This document shows, in pieces, positions 7,588 to 15,675 of a stretch of 34,616 bases of DNA (position 1 is the first letter of the stretch; each line of letters starts with the position of its first letter). Source of the DNA: an uncultured bacterium (GTDB lineage Bacteria; Planctomycetota; Phycisphaerae; Phycisphaerales; SM1A02); contig CAIKXA010000079.1 of NCBI GenBank assembly GCA_903831295.1, positions 1 through 34,616 on the forward strand, in the 5' to 3' direction. The notes under the pieces are model-generated. The model had not been told where the DNA came from. It did not search any database and saw nothing but the letters and a program-made list of their open reading frames with translations. The translations under genes were made by a program, and so were the position numbers.

Positions 7588-8367
7588 ATGGGAATACTTG
7601 AAGGCAAACGCGGACTCATTGTTGGAATCGCAAACGATCGATCAATCGCATCCGGCATCACTGAAAGTGTTTTGGCGCAAGGTGGTGAATGTATTTTCAC
7701 CCACTTGCCGGGCGAAAAGATGGAGCGGCGCATTCGCATGTCCTTGGAAGAATTGGGCGTGAAAAATCCGTGGGTCATGCCCATGGACGCCGGCAGCGAC
7801 GAGCAACTAGATCAGGTGTTCGCCAAAATTCAAAGTGATTTTGGCAAGTTGGATTTTTTGGTGCACTGCATTGCATATGCGGATAAAGATTGGTTGAAAA
7901 TTGGCGCCTTCACCGCCACGCCGCGAAAAGTGTTCACGCAGGCCATGGATTTGTCGGCGTACACGTATCAAGCCATGGCGCATCGAGCGGCGCCACTGAT
8001 GACCGACGGCGGTTCAATGATGGCGTTGAGCTATTATGGCGCGGAAAAAGCCGTGCCCGCCTACAACGTCATGGGCGTTGCCAAAGCCGCGCTTGAAGCC
8101 ACCAATCGATATTTGGCCATGGAACTTGGCGAGAAAAATATTCGCTGCAACGTGATTTCGGCTGGTCCAGTGAAGACCCTCAGCGCCATGGCGGTGGGTG
8201 GTTTCGGTCAAATTCTTGAATGGGTGGAGAAGAAGGCGCCGCTGAAGCGAAACATCACAACTAAAGATGTTGGCGATACCGCGGCGTGGTTGCTTTCCGG
8301 CATGTCAAGCGGCGTGACTGGCCAAACCATTTATGTGGATTGCGGCTACTCAATGATGGGTTTGTAA
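7588..8367 (+). CDS. fabI: Enoyl-[acyl-carrier-protein] reductase (NADH)
   Basis: 259 residues, the normal FabI length. It reduces the enoyl-ACP double bond in the last step of each fatty acid elongation cycle and is the target of triclosan in other bacteria. The N-terminal GKRGLIVGIANDRSIASGI is the divergent dinucleotide loop typical of FabI (G-x5-S-I-A-x-G). The active-site set is complete: Tyr149, Tyr159 and Lys166 in the spaced Y-x6-Y-x6-K arrangement around ALSYYGAEKAVPAYNVMG. The C-terminus (GVTGQTIYVDCGYSMMG) is characteristic. The start is supported by AAAGGA at 7576-7581, six bases before ATG. The gene is convergent with the Tad operon end. Confidence in the function is high. Confidence 0.95.
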   Translation: MGILEGKRGLIVGIANDRSIASGITESVLAQGGECIFTHLPGEKMERRIRMSLEELGVKNPWVMPMDAGSDEQLDQVFAKIQSDFGKLDFLVHCIAYADKDWLKIGAFTATPRKVFTQAMDLSAYTYQAMAHRAAPLMTDGGSMMALSYYGAEKAVPAYNVMGVAKAALEATNRYLAMELGEKNIRCNVISAGPVKTLSAMAVGGFGQILEWVEKKAPLKRNITTKDVGDTAAWLLSGMSSGVTGQTIYVDCGYSMMGL

Positions 8368-8385
8368 TGAGCGCGCCGTGTGGTT

Positions 8386-8421
8386 AAAAAACAATCACAG
8401 ATGGACTGATGCATGTCCATC
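8386..8421 (-). terminator. Terminator at the end of the Tad operon
   Basis: Seven-base stem GATGGAC (8400-8406) with GTCCATC (8415-8421). On the minus strand it is followed eight bases later by six T residues (8386-8391). It lies just past the tadD stop codon, between convergent genes. The gap between stem and T-run makes this less than textbook. Confidence 0.5.
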
Positions 8422-8437
8422 AAGTCGCACACGGGAT

Positions 8438-9043
8438 TTATTTTTTTACCAAGAAGTTTGGTCTTGCCTTTATGGCAATGTCAATATTCCGCTGAACTTC
8501 AGTTGAGGAAAGCACGCGGCTCCAAAGTTCTGTTGCCCCCGCATCGTCTCCACCAAGTGCTTTTGCTAGAGCTAGGTTTGCAACATATTCCGCATCGGCA
8601 GGATCCGTTGTGTAGGCCGCGGTAAAGTCGGATGTGGCGGCTGGAAGATCGGCCGCGAGCAAGTGACACATGCCGCGGTTGTTCATAAGAATGGGTTGGT
8701 TCGGAAATTTCTCAAGCCCGCGATTGAGCCACTTGATCGCTTCCGCATTGCGACCGTCGATCAACAACACTTCAGCGCCCTCGGTGTAGGTGCCTAGATA
8801 GTTTGGAAATTCCTGAAACATTCGATCCAAAATGTATCCAGCCTTGGCGGTTTCACCTTTGGCGGCAAGCACTCGCGCCGTAAGTTGCAGAGTTTCCGCG
8901 GAAGCAGGCTTCATGGCGCCGCCTTCAAACCAATCAGGGGCGGAAACTGCCGGCGTTGATTCACAACTCATTGGAGCAAGCAAAAGCATTGCGGCAGCGA
9001 TTGCCGTTGCGCCGCGTGCAAGCAACATTCGAAACTCGATCAT
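8438..9043 (-). CDS. tadD: TadD-like TPR lipoprotein
   Basis: 201 residues. A signal peptide ends in the lipobox APMSC (Cys near 27), so the protein is probably lipid-anchored. The rest is helical with at least three tetratricopeptide-type repeats, for example AGYILDRMFQEFPNYLGTY, EAIKWLNRGLEKFPNQPIL and ATSDFTAAYTTDPADAEYV. TadD proteins act as pilotins or assembly factors for the Tad outer-membrane secretin. It is the last gene of the operon. Its ATG overlaps the preceding stop codon by 4 nt (ATGA at 9040-9043), and GGAGG lies 7 nt upstream inside the previous gene, so translation is coupled. Context and the repeat pattern together support the name; sequence similarity alone would be weak. 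Confidence 0.72.
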   Translation of the reverse strand: MIEFRMLLARGATAIAAAMLLLAPMSCESTPAVSAPDWFEGGAMKPASAETLQLTARVLAAKGETAKAGYILDRMFQEFPNYLGTYTEGAEVLLIDGRNAEAIKWLNRGLEKFPNQPILMNNRGMCHLLAADLPAATSDFTAAYTTDPADAEYVANLALAKALGGDDAGATELWSRVLSSTEVQRNIDIAIKARPNFLVKK

Positions 9044-9735
9044 TGGTTGCCTCCACTAGAAGGCGTGCCATCACCTGTGTTATTTAAAGTCTTTCCACCA
9101 GATTGTTTCATTGGGGAATTGCGTATGTCAGCTTGAATGAGCAGTGCTTGATAGGTACTGCTTCCAATGCCGCCCGAGTCCTCATCGCCAATCTTCACGT
9201 TCGCCATGTCAATACCCGCCTCCACCAATGCCAAGCGGACTTGCTCAATTCTTGCGGCATACAAAGTGTCGCTGGCAATTCCTTTCGGCACGGAAATGCG
9301 ACCGCCTTCGCTGCGCAATGCCTCGGCCAGAATTGCCACATCGCGTTGACCAAGATTTGACAACTTCGCAGACTCTGGTTTGAAGTGAACTTCGTAGAGA
9401 GATCGTTGACGAATCACGCCCAAGCGAGTTTGGTCGTTGAATGGCTCGCGCACAAATTCTTTGTCCAAGGCATATTGCACTTCGTCTTTTATCACGACAC
9501 TATCCGTGTGTTTCTTGGGTGGAGTGCTACATGCAGCAAGTGAAAGAGTGGCAGCAACTAGCGTTGCCAAAGCAAGTGGCATGGGCAGATTGCGGGCAAC
9601 GCTAGGTATAAAATTGGAATTGATAGGGGCCTGCATCTGGTTGCGAATTTGGCTGCGAATTTGGGTTTGCATCAAGAACGCTTTCATGGTCTCTTTCATC
9701 GGCATCTTTGTGCTCTTGTGGATGAATTTCTTCAT
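9040..9735 (-). CDS. CpaD/OmpA-like Tad pilus lipoprotein
   Basis: About 231 residues from the start used here. A hydrophobic segment ending LSLAACS is a clear lipoprotein signal. The following region, with YEVHFKPESAKLSNLGQRD, a helix, then VPKGIASDTLYAARIEQVR and a strand at ANVKIGDED, has the beta-alpha-beta layout of CpaD/OmpA-like domains (an F-x-x-x-S-x-x-L motif followed by a helix and an R-rich segment). It would sit in the outer membrane or periplasm with the secretin. The tail is rich in Gly, Ser and Asn. The start is uncertain: several Met codons lie between 9780 and the signal, and the n-region is unusually long and rich in Gln, Arg and Lys, including an imprecise Q-I-R repeat. 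The start at 9735 avoids overlap with tadC. Confidence 0.6.
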   Translation of the reverse strand: MKKFIHKSTKMPMKETMKAFLMQTQIRSQIRNQMQAPINSNFIPSVARNLPMPLALATLVAATLSLAACSTPPKKHTDSVVIKDEVQYALDKEFVREPFNDQTRLGVIRQRSLYEVHFKPESAKLSNLGQRDVAILAEALRSEGGRISVPKGIASDTLYAARIEQVRLALVEAGIDMANVKIGDEDSGGIGSSTYQALLIQADIRNSPMKQSGGKTLNNTGDGTPSSGGNQ

Positions 9736-9748
9736 TTTTTTGGGCGAT

Positions 9749-10618
9749 TCAGCCCACGTTTGCCTCTTGAAGTGCTTCAAAGAGCATCAACAACAGCGGT
9801 CCAACAATCAGCAAAAGTGTGGCTGGCATCATCATGGCAGCAAGCGGAAAGAGCATTTTCACCGACGCTTGATGGGCGCGCTCCTCTAGAACTTGAAGTT
9901 CCTCATGGCGCAGGGAATCTGAAAGAACCTGGATCATGTGCGAAAGTCCAGTGCCAAATCGATCGGTTTGTTCAAGCAGTGCGCCCAAGGATCGGAATTC
10001 AGTCACGCCAGTTCGTTCGGTGGTGGCTTCTAGGGTTGTTCTCCATCCAGCGCCAAAGCCCACTTCTAGCTCAACCAACCTCATTTCTTGGGCTAGTGCG
10101 TCGCCACTGCCTCGCAAGGTTTTCGCCACGCCAAGCCACGCGGCAGAAAGTCCCAAGCCGCCTTGGACAGAGATCTGCAGCAAATCAAGCATGATCGGAA
10201 ATTCCGAAACAATATCTATGCGCCTCGTTGCTAGGCGCACTTCAAGCCATGAGTTTGGCAGCCACCAACCAATGGCGCCACCGATACAACCAACAAGAAC
10301 CGTGGGCGTAACGGAAGGCTCTTGGTCAAACGCCATCCAGCCCAATATCACCGCCCCCGATATCGTGAGCAGCACGTGTATGGCAACAAATTTCATTTGC
10401 TGAGTTGGTGACGCAAGGCCGGCGGTGGTGAGTCTGGTGCGCAGAGAAATTGGCAGCAATGAAGTTAGACCAAGCGGTTGCTCATCAAGTATCCAGCTTT
10501 CGGTTCCTGCGCCAGCAGTTGTGTTTGAACTGAATTGCGCGGGGGATCGACTTTTCAAGCCAAGTACCACCACGGCAACAAGGGTTACGAAGCCTGCGAT
10601 AAGCGGAAGCATGATCAT
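9749..10618 (-). CDS. tadC: TadC, inner-membrane platform protein
   Basis: About 289 residues of the type II secretion system F family. Hydrophobic segments occur near the N-terminus (LIAGFVTLVAVVVLGL), around residue 85, around residue 110 and at the C-terminus (LLLIVGPLLLMLFEAL). The conserved cytoplasmic helical domain includes FPIMLDLLQISVQGGLGLS and TGLSHMIQVLSDSLR, which are typical of TadC. Together with TadB it forms the platform on which the TadA ATPase drives pilus assembly. The start at 10618 overlaps the tadB stop as ATGA; an alternative ATG lies at 10630. The order tadA-tadB-tadC is the standard Tad order. Confidence 0.85.
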   Translation of the reverse strand: MIMLPLIAGFVTLVAVVVLGLKSRSPAQFSSNTTAGAGTESWILDEQPLGLTSLLPISLRTRLTTAGLASPTQQMKFVAIHVLLTISGAVILGWMAFDQEPSVTPTVLVGCIGGAIGWWLPNSWLEVRLATRRIDIVSEFPIMLDLLQISVQGGLGLSAAWLGVAKTLRGSGDALAQEMRLVELEVGFGAGWRTTLEATTERTGVTEFRSLGALLEQTDRFGTGLSHMIQVLSDSLRHEELQVLEERAHQASVKMLFPLAAMMMPATLLLIVGPLLLMLFEALQEANVG

Positions 10619-11469
10619 GTTGGCTTCCATTTTTTCTGCAATTCAATGCGGCCAAATCGCTGTATATAGGTGAGCCCAATCACTACTAGAACCACCGCGA
10701 CGCCCAAAATAGTGTTGCCTTCAGTTCGATCAAATAAAAATTCGCTATAGCCTTCCACCATCACGCACATCAAGGCAACCACGATCGGCGGAAGCACCGC
10801 AAGCACAATGGCCGCCGCGCGTGCGTAGGCAACAATTGCCTTGGAACGGCGCAGCACTCTTGTGCGATCAACTAAGGATCGGGCAAGTCGATCGGTGGTG
10901 TCGGCCAAATTACCACCGGCAGATATTTGAATGATCAACGCAAGGCCAAACGCACGCAGCGCGGACAGTGGCGATTGCAGCAACACGCGTCGAATTGCGA
11001 TCGCCAACTCTTCACCCATGGCTTCGCGTTGAATGATTTGTCGAAAGGCCATTTGCGTTTCGCCACGAGTTTCCACGGCAAGAATCTGCAGCATTCCCGA
11101 TAAAGGTATTCCGGCTCTCAATGAGCGGCTTGCGCCACCAACCGCTTCAATTGCGTATTGCTCTTCGAGCACCAGTTGTTTTTTTTGGTTGCGAATGCGC
11201 AGCATCTCGCTCACGCCAAAGCACAGCACGAAAGCGGCGATAGCCAATGTTGGACGTTCGGCAATCACCCAGATAAATCCCGCCAACACTAGACCAATGA
11301 CCAAAGGAAACGGCGAGCGCGTGTTCTTATCTTTGATTTTTTCCGGGGTCTCTACCGTGGCGGGAGCGGGCGCGTTGGCGCGGTTGCTCATTCGCCGCAT
11401 AAAAAATATCCACGCCGTCATAGCAATGGCCGCCGAAAGTATTGGCAGCAGCAGGGTCTGCAAGATCAT
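10615..11469 (-). CDS. tadB: TadB, inner-membrane platform protein
   Basis: 284 residues, type II secretion F family. There is an N-terminal membrane segment (PILSAAIAMTAWIFFM), a pair of hydrophobic segments near 55-90, the family domain (VGGASRSLRAGIPLSGML, then a segment ending in SAGGNLADTTDRLA) and two C-terminal membrane segments. The G-G-N-L motif in the second helical repeat is a hallmark of the family. It pairs with TadC in the inner membrane. Its ATG follows the tadA stop codon by 2 nt and its own stop overlaps the tadC start by 4 nt, so expression is coupled on both sides. Confidence 0.85.
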   Translation of the reverse strand: MILQTLLLPILSAAIAMTAWIFFMRRMSNRANAPAPATVETPEKIKDKNTRSPFPLVIGLVLAGFIWVIAERPTLAIAAFVLCFGVSEMLRIRNQKKQLVLEEQYAIEAVGGASRSLRAGIPLSGMLQILAVETRGETQMAFRQIIQREAMGEELAIAIRRVLLQSPLSALRAFGLALIIQISAGGNLADTTDRLARSLVDRTRVLRRSKAIVAYARAAAIVLAVLPPIVVALMCVMVEGYSEFLFDRTEGNTILGVAVVLVVIGLTYIQRFGRIELQKKWKPT

Positions 11470-11471
11470 TC

Positions 11472-12782
11472 CTATTTGTTCTCCGCTTGGAGCGGTCCAG
11501 CTGCAAATATTGCAGGGCTAAGCATAATTCCGCGAGATTGAAGGCGCTCTAAAAACCGTGGCTGAATTCCGGTGGCCACAAATTGGCCAAGGGCTTTGCC
11601 ATCACGCACGCCTTCAAGTTGAAATTTATGCAGCGTTGAGATTTTAATTCCATTTTCGTCGCTGCCGCACAACTCCACAATTTCGTTCACCACACGCCGG
11701 CCATCAGGTAGGCGCGCCAAATGCACCACAACGTCAATCGCTGATGCGATGTATTCACGAAGCACTCGAATGGGCATTTCAAAGCCACCCATGGAAAGCA
11801 TGGACTCAAGTCTGGTAAGCGTGTCTTTGGCGCTGTTGGCGTGCAAAGTGGTCATGGAGCCTTCATGGCCCGTATTCATTGCCTGCATCATGTCAAAAGT
11901 TTCTGCGCCGCGACATTCACCCACAATGATTCGGTCTGGTCGCATGCGAAGCGCGTTGCGAAGAAGTTCTCTCGTTTCGATGGCGCCAACGCCCTCAACA
12001 TTTGCAGCTCGCGACTCTAAACGAACAATGTGGCCGCCCTCGAGTCGTAGTTCCGCGGCATCTTCAATTGTGATAACGCGTTCAGTGGTGGGAATGGCCA
12101 CCGAAGCGGCATTGAGCATTGTTGTTTTTCCAACACCCGTACCACCCGAGAAGATCACATTCAGTCGGCCCGCCACCATGGCTCGAAGCAAATCCGCGGT
12201 GGCATTGGTGAGCGTTCCTATTTTGACAAGTCCATGTAATCCAAGCGCGATCTTTGGAAAGCGTCGGATGCTCAGTTGGGCGCCATCCACGGCAAGTGGG
12301 GGAATAATCGCATTGATGCGTGAACCATCGGATAGACGCGTGTCCACCATTGGACTGAGTTCGTCAATGCGTCGACCCGTGTTGCGAACCAAGCGTTGAA
12401 TCACATGCATCAAATGTGCCTCGTCGCGAAATTGCGCATCGCATTTTTCTAAACGACCTTGACGCTCAACGAAGACTCGATCTGGACTCACAACAAGAAT
12501 GTCGGTGATCGATTCGTTGCTGAGCAGTGGCTCAAGTGGTCCAAGTCCAAACATGTCATCCAACACGCCTTGCACAAGCCACGCTTGTTCTTGGTTGGAA
12601 ATAGCCGTTCCCTGCTCCAGCATTTTTCCCACGCGCTTGCTGCACTCGGCGACAAGTTGATCGCGGTTCATTTGGTCCGCGGCGGCAAAATCAAACGTGC
12701 TTAGAAGGCGCGTGTGCAGTTCACGTCGCAGTGTGGCAAGAGCCGCGGCGTTCATTGGGCTGACGATCTTCGCGTCACTCAC
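11472..12782 (-). CDS. tadA: TadA/CpaF pilus assembly ATPase
   Basis: 436 residues of the secretion ATPase (GspE/VirB11) superfamily. An N-terminal helical domain with LDDMFGLGPLEPLL and ITDILVV precedes the ATPase domain. The Walker A motif is FSGGTGVGKTTMLNA near residue 213-227, the Asp box is VITIEDAAELRLE, and RPDRIIVGECRGAETFDM with NTGHEGSMTTLHAN forms the Walker B and His box region. The motor powers both extension and retraction in Tad systems. Translation starts at GTG 12782, which overlaps the stop codon of the upstream fusion gene (GTGA), so it is coupled to secretin synthesis. All nucleotide-binding residues look intact. Confidence 0.93.
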   Translation of the reverse strand: MSDAKIVSPMNAAALATLRRELHTRLLSTFDFAAADQMNRDQLVAECSKRVGKMLEQGTAISNQEQAWLVQGVLDDMFGLGPLEPLLSNESITDILVVSPDRVFVERQGRLEKCDAQFRDEAHLMHVIQRLVRNTGRRIDELSPMVDTRLSDGSRINAIIPPLAVDGAQLSIRRFPKIALGLHGLVKIGTLTNATADLLRAMVAGRLNVIFSGGTGVGKTTMLNAASVAIPTTERVITIEDAAELRLEGGHIVRLESRAANVEGVGAIETRELLRNALRMRPDRIIVGECRGAETFDMMQAMNTGHEGSMTTLHANSAKDTLTRLESMLSMGGFEMPIRVLREYIASAIDVVVHLARLPDGRRVVNEIVELCGSDENGIKISTLHKFQLEGVRDGKALGQFVATGIQPRFLERLQSRGIMLSPAIFAAGPLQAENK

Positions 12783-15112
12783 GGGGTCTTGGTCTCGTTG
12801 GGAACCGTGGCTTGAGGCAAAGTTTCCAGCGTGGCGGGAATTTGATTTTCAGTTGGCGTGGTTGCAGATGGCTGCGGCTCCAGTGTGGCGGGAATTTCAT
12901 TCACTATCGGCGCGGTTGCAGATGGCTGCGGCTCCAGCGTGGCGGGAATTTCATTCACAATCGGCGTGGTTGCAGATGATTCGGGCTCAAGCGTGGCGGG
13001 CATTACATTGACAACCGGCGTGGTTGTTGACGGTTCGGGTTGCACTTTTTGTTCAACATCAACGCTTTGAGTTGCTGGATATATATCGGCGGCTGAAACT
13101 CGCGCGTCGTCAGGTCTGCGCAAAGCGCCTGGACCATGCAGTCCCGCCAAGCCAAGAGCTTTCAATCGCTCTAGGGGCTTGCCAGCTTTGGTTGCCCCAG
13201 CGAGAGAACCTTCCATAAACAATTCCCAATCATTCGGAGCTTCATGCAGATCGCCAGGCAGCGGACGTACGCTTCCATTGTCAAGTGGCTCCACCAATTC
13301 AGCAGTGACCATCACCACCAATTCGGTTTGATCCTCTTCATATCGAACGCTTCGAAATAGCACGCCAAGCACAGGAATATCTCCAAGAATTGGAACTTTT
13401 GAAACGCGTCCCTGTTCCTTGGTGCGAAGCAAGCCAGCCATTGCGAAAGATTGACCGCTTCCAAGTTCCACGGTGGTGCTAGATCTTCGCGTAATCACGC
13501 TTGGAACGGTGAATCCGTTTTGTCGCAGCGAACCAATTTCGCTTAACTCACTGACTTCTGGAGCCACTTCTAAACGAATGCGTCCTTGACCAAGCACTTC
13601 GGGGCGGAAGTTCAATCGCACACCAAACTCTTTGTACTCAATAGTCACCGAACTACTTGCGCCAGAGTTTTGCACAACCGGAATTGGAAACGCGCCTCCA
13701 ACTAAAAACGTGGCGCGCTCTCCGCTGATGGCAACCAAGTTGGGTTCCGCAAGCAAACGAACATATCGATTCTCAGAAAGAGCTTGAATATAAAATTCCA
13801 AATCAGAGCCTGGAACGCCTCCAAACAAAGTTACGGCGCTTGTCACTGCGTTCTTATCGAATCCAAAGTTTGGACTGGTCACGCCGCTTGCTTCAGTGGC
13901 GACGTTGCCACCGACGGTGGCTGTTTGTTGCGCGCCAGCGCCCGGCGAAATTGAGACTGGTTGGAATGGGGTTCCGCCAGGAGCCTGATAGCCGCCGAAA
14001 AATGAATTGCCACCAGCCACCGCGCCAAATGCCAACTCGCGTAATGCATATCGGCTTGCCTCGGCAATTCGCACACGCAATTGAACTTGTTGCACGCCTG
14101 CGATGTGAGTCAGATCAACCCACTTTAATCCCGAGGCAGTCATAAAGGCTTGGATTAAGTTTGCCGTGGCAAGGTCCGGCATGGTGCCACGCAGTGCTAC
14201 TGTTCCTTCAATTTCCTCAACCTGAAGATTCACGTTGAAGATGCGACCAATCTTGGACTCCAACATTTTTGTTTGCTTGGAAACAGAGGCGGCATACGTT
14301 GGCGCGGTATCAGTGGATTTTTTCGTGTCCTTCGCCACAGGATCTGCTGCGACTGGCGAGGCTTCATCTGGCCCAATACCCATGAGCGACTTTGTTGTTG
14401 CCGTGGCAAATTGACCCAAGTCTGGATTGGCGTCGTCATCGGATCGCAAAGTAATTCCAATTGTGCCGCGTGCGCTTGCAAGTTCAATTTGCGCAGCTTG
14501 TTCGGGAGTCACGGCTAGCGTTACAGAGAGTTTGCGTTGGCTTGTATTGTTGCGATCACTTGTTTCGTTTGGTTTGCCGCCAACGATTTCATCATTCACC
14601 GCAAGCACACGCATGCGTTCTTGAACTGTGCGTGTGATTTTTTCTCGCTGCGCATTTCCTTTTGCAGGCGCTTCCATAGTGGCAAGAATGTCCACAAGCG
14701 CTCCTGGGTAAAGCACCACGCCTGGAGCAGGATCGCGTAGCGACACAACGATCGCGCGGTAACCAGGTGGAATTTGGCTGGCAATCATGGATCCAGATCC
14801 TTGCACAATAAGATCCTCGGCCGTGATCACCTGTCCTTTTTTCATGGGCATCACCAAAGTGCGACCCACAAGAGATTGCATTGATGTAATCCCTTTTTTG
14901 CCATTGGCCATTGCTTTGGCGGGCACGGCAACAAGATCCTTTGCAACAAACTTGTGCCCTGCGGGGAATTCTTGGGCAGTGGCGATTATTTCACTAGAGC
15001 GTTGAACTTCAGAGCCGCCGCCAGCGACAAAGACAAATTGCACAAATACAGCCAGGAGGGCGGCAACCACCGCCATGACAAGGCCGATCATGATCAAACG
15101 AGTTGTGGACAT
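12779..15112 (-). CDS. CpaB-CpaC fusion: Tad assembly protein joined to the outer-membrane secretin
   Basis: 777 residues carrying two proteins that are normally separate. Residues about 1-250 are CpaB/RcpC: an N-terminal membrane segment (LIMIGLVMAVVAALLAVF), a SAF domain (EFPAGHKFVAKDLVAVP, GRTLVMPMKKGQVITAEDL) and the RcpC domain (IPPGYRAIVVSLRDP, PGALVDILATM, VTPEQAAQIELASARG). A polar linker (about 255-280) follows. Residues about 281-625 are the CpaC/RcpA secretin: a BON-like domain, QVQLRVRIAEASRYALREL, then the core ending in the signature VPILGDIPVLGVLF. The secretin half has no signal peptide of its own, which argues for a real fusion of adjacent cpaB and cpaC. A Pro/Thr-rich repeat tail closes the protein. 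The product would link the inner membrane to the outer-membrane pore unless the N-terminal segment is cleaved. The frame is uninterrupted, so a sequencing artefact is unlikely. Confidence 0.88.
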   Translation of the reverse strand: MSTTRLIMIGLVMAVVAALLAVFVQFVFVAGGGSEVQRSSEIIATAQEFPAGHKFVAKDLVAVPAKAMANGKKGITSMQSLVGRTLVMPMKKGQVITAEDLIVQGSGSMIASQIPPGYRAIVVSLRDPAPGVVLYPGALVDILATMEAPAKGNAQREKITRTVQERMRVLAVNDEIVGGKPNETSDRNNTSQRKLSVTLAVTPEQAAQIELASARGTIGITLRSDDDANPDLGQFATATTKSLMGIGPDEASPVAADPVAKDTKKSTDTAPTYAASVSKQTKMLESKIGRIFNVNLQVEEIEGTVALRGTMPDLATANLIQAFMTASGLKWVDLTHIAGVQQVQLRVRIAEASRYALRELAFGAVAGGNSFFGGYQAPGGTPFQPVSISPGAGAQQTATVGGNVATEASGVTSPNFGFDKNAVTSAVTLFGGVPGSDLEFYIQALSENRYVRLLAEPNLVAISGERATFLVGGAFPIPVVQNSGASSSVTIEYKEFGVRLNFRPEVLGQGRIRLEVAPEVSELSEIGSLRQNGFTVPSVITRRSSTTVELGSGQSFAMAGLLRTKEQGRVSKVPILGDIPVLGVLFRSVRYEEDQTELVVMVTAELVEPLDNGSVRPLPGDLHEAPNDWELFMEGSLAGATKAGKPLERLKALGLAGLHGPGALRRPDDARVSAADIYPATQSVDVEQKVQPEPSTTTPVVNVMPATLEPESSATTPIVNEIPATLEPQPSATAPIVNEIPATLEPQPSATTPTENQIPATLETLPQATVPNETKTP
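12782..13030 (-). repeat. 18-residue (54-bp) tandem repeats in the secretin tail
   Basis: The end of the fusion protein (residues 695-777) is four copies of an 18-residue unit of the form S-A-T-T-P-I-V-N-E-I-P-A-T-L-E-P-Q-P plus a partial fifth. Full units span 12815-13030. The two middle copies are nearly identical in DNA, while the outer ones have drifted. The composition suggests an extended, disordered Pro/Thr-rich arm. Confidence 0.9.
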
Positions 15113-15161
15113 GTTTCCATTTCTGCGATTAAGTGGAGTTTCGTAAGCTCAGTCTTGTTCA

Positions 15162-15177
15162 ATAGTCATGTGACTAT
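15162..15177. promoter_or_regulatory. Inverted repeat upstream of the CpaB-CpaC gene
   Basis: ATAGTCA and TGACTAT are perfect inverted arms separated by TG, in the 146-nt gap between tadE and the fusion gene. This is the only sizeable gap in the Tad assembly operon. A compact perfect dyad 50 nt upstream of a start codon fits a dimeric regulator site. No regulator gene is encoded in the locus. Confidence 0.4.
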
Positions 15178-15258
15178 CGACACAAATCACGCAGAATCTG
15201 AGTGGAAATGAAAAATTTTGCCCCCGAATTTACAAGGAATGATTGCCCAAACTGTGAT

Positions 15259-15675
15259 TTACGGCTCGGGTTCCTTCACCATACTGGCTCGTCCTTTTAG
15301 AACGGCTGGCAGTGGCATCATGCGGCTAAGTCCAAGCAATTGCACATTTGAATAATCGGTCTGAATGAGAACGGTAATAGGGGTGCCAAGTGGTGCCGTA
15401 GATGGATCTTGCGGAGTGAGGGTAAGGGTTGCCCCCACAATTCCAGAATTTAAAAGGGCTGCATTTACCTTATTTTCCACGTCCGCAGATGTGGAACCGG
15501 ACAGTGCCGCAACCCGAGCACCAACGCGCGCGGCATGATCCATTTGGATTGATTTAAGGGCAACCCAGCCATATTCAAACCCTGCAAAAATCACTAAAAT
15601 CACCACTGGAAGGGCTATAATCATCTCGGCACTTTCAGAGCCGCGGCGAGCGTGATTGAATCGGTTCAATTTCAT
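15259..15675 (-). CDS. tadE: TadE-like pseudopilin
   Basis: 138 residues. A short basic N-terminus is followed by RRGSESAEMIIALPVVILV, which is the TadE hydrophobic segment. The sequence G-S-E-S-A-E places Glu five residues after the Gly, as expected for cleavage by the TadV peptidase. The motif is strikingly like the G-A-E-S-T-E of the pilins encoded downstream. The rest is a small periplasmic domain (DHAARVGARVAALSG and a beta-rich tail). The start at 15675 has a very good Shine-Dalgarno (GGAGGT, 5 nt away) and overlaps the stop codon of the peptidase gene by 4 nt. Upstream in-frame Met codons would lie inside the peptidase gene. Confidence 0.82.
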   Translation of the reverse strand: MKLNRFNHARRGSESAEMIIALPVVILVIFAGFEYGWVALKSIQMDHAARVGARVAALSGSTSADVENKVNAALLNSGIVGATLTLTPQDPSTAPLGTPITVLIQTDYSNVQLLGLSRMMPLPAVLKGRASMVKEPEP

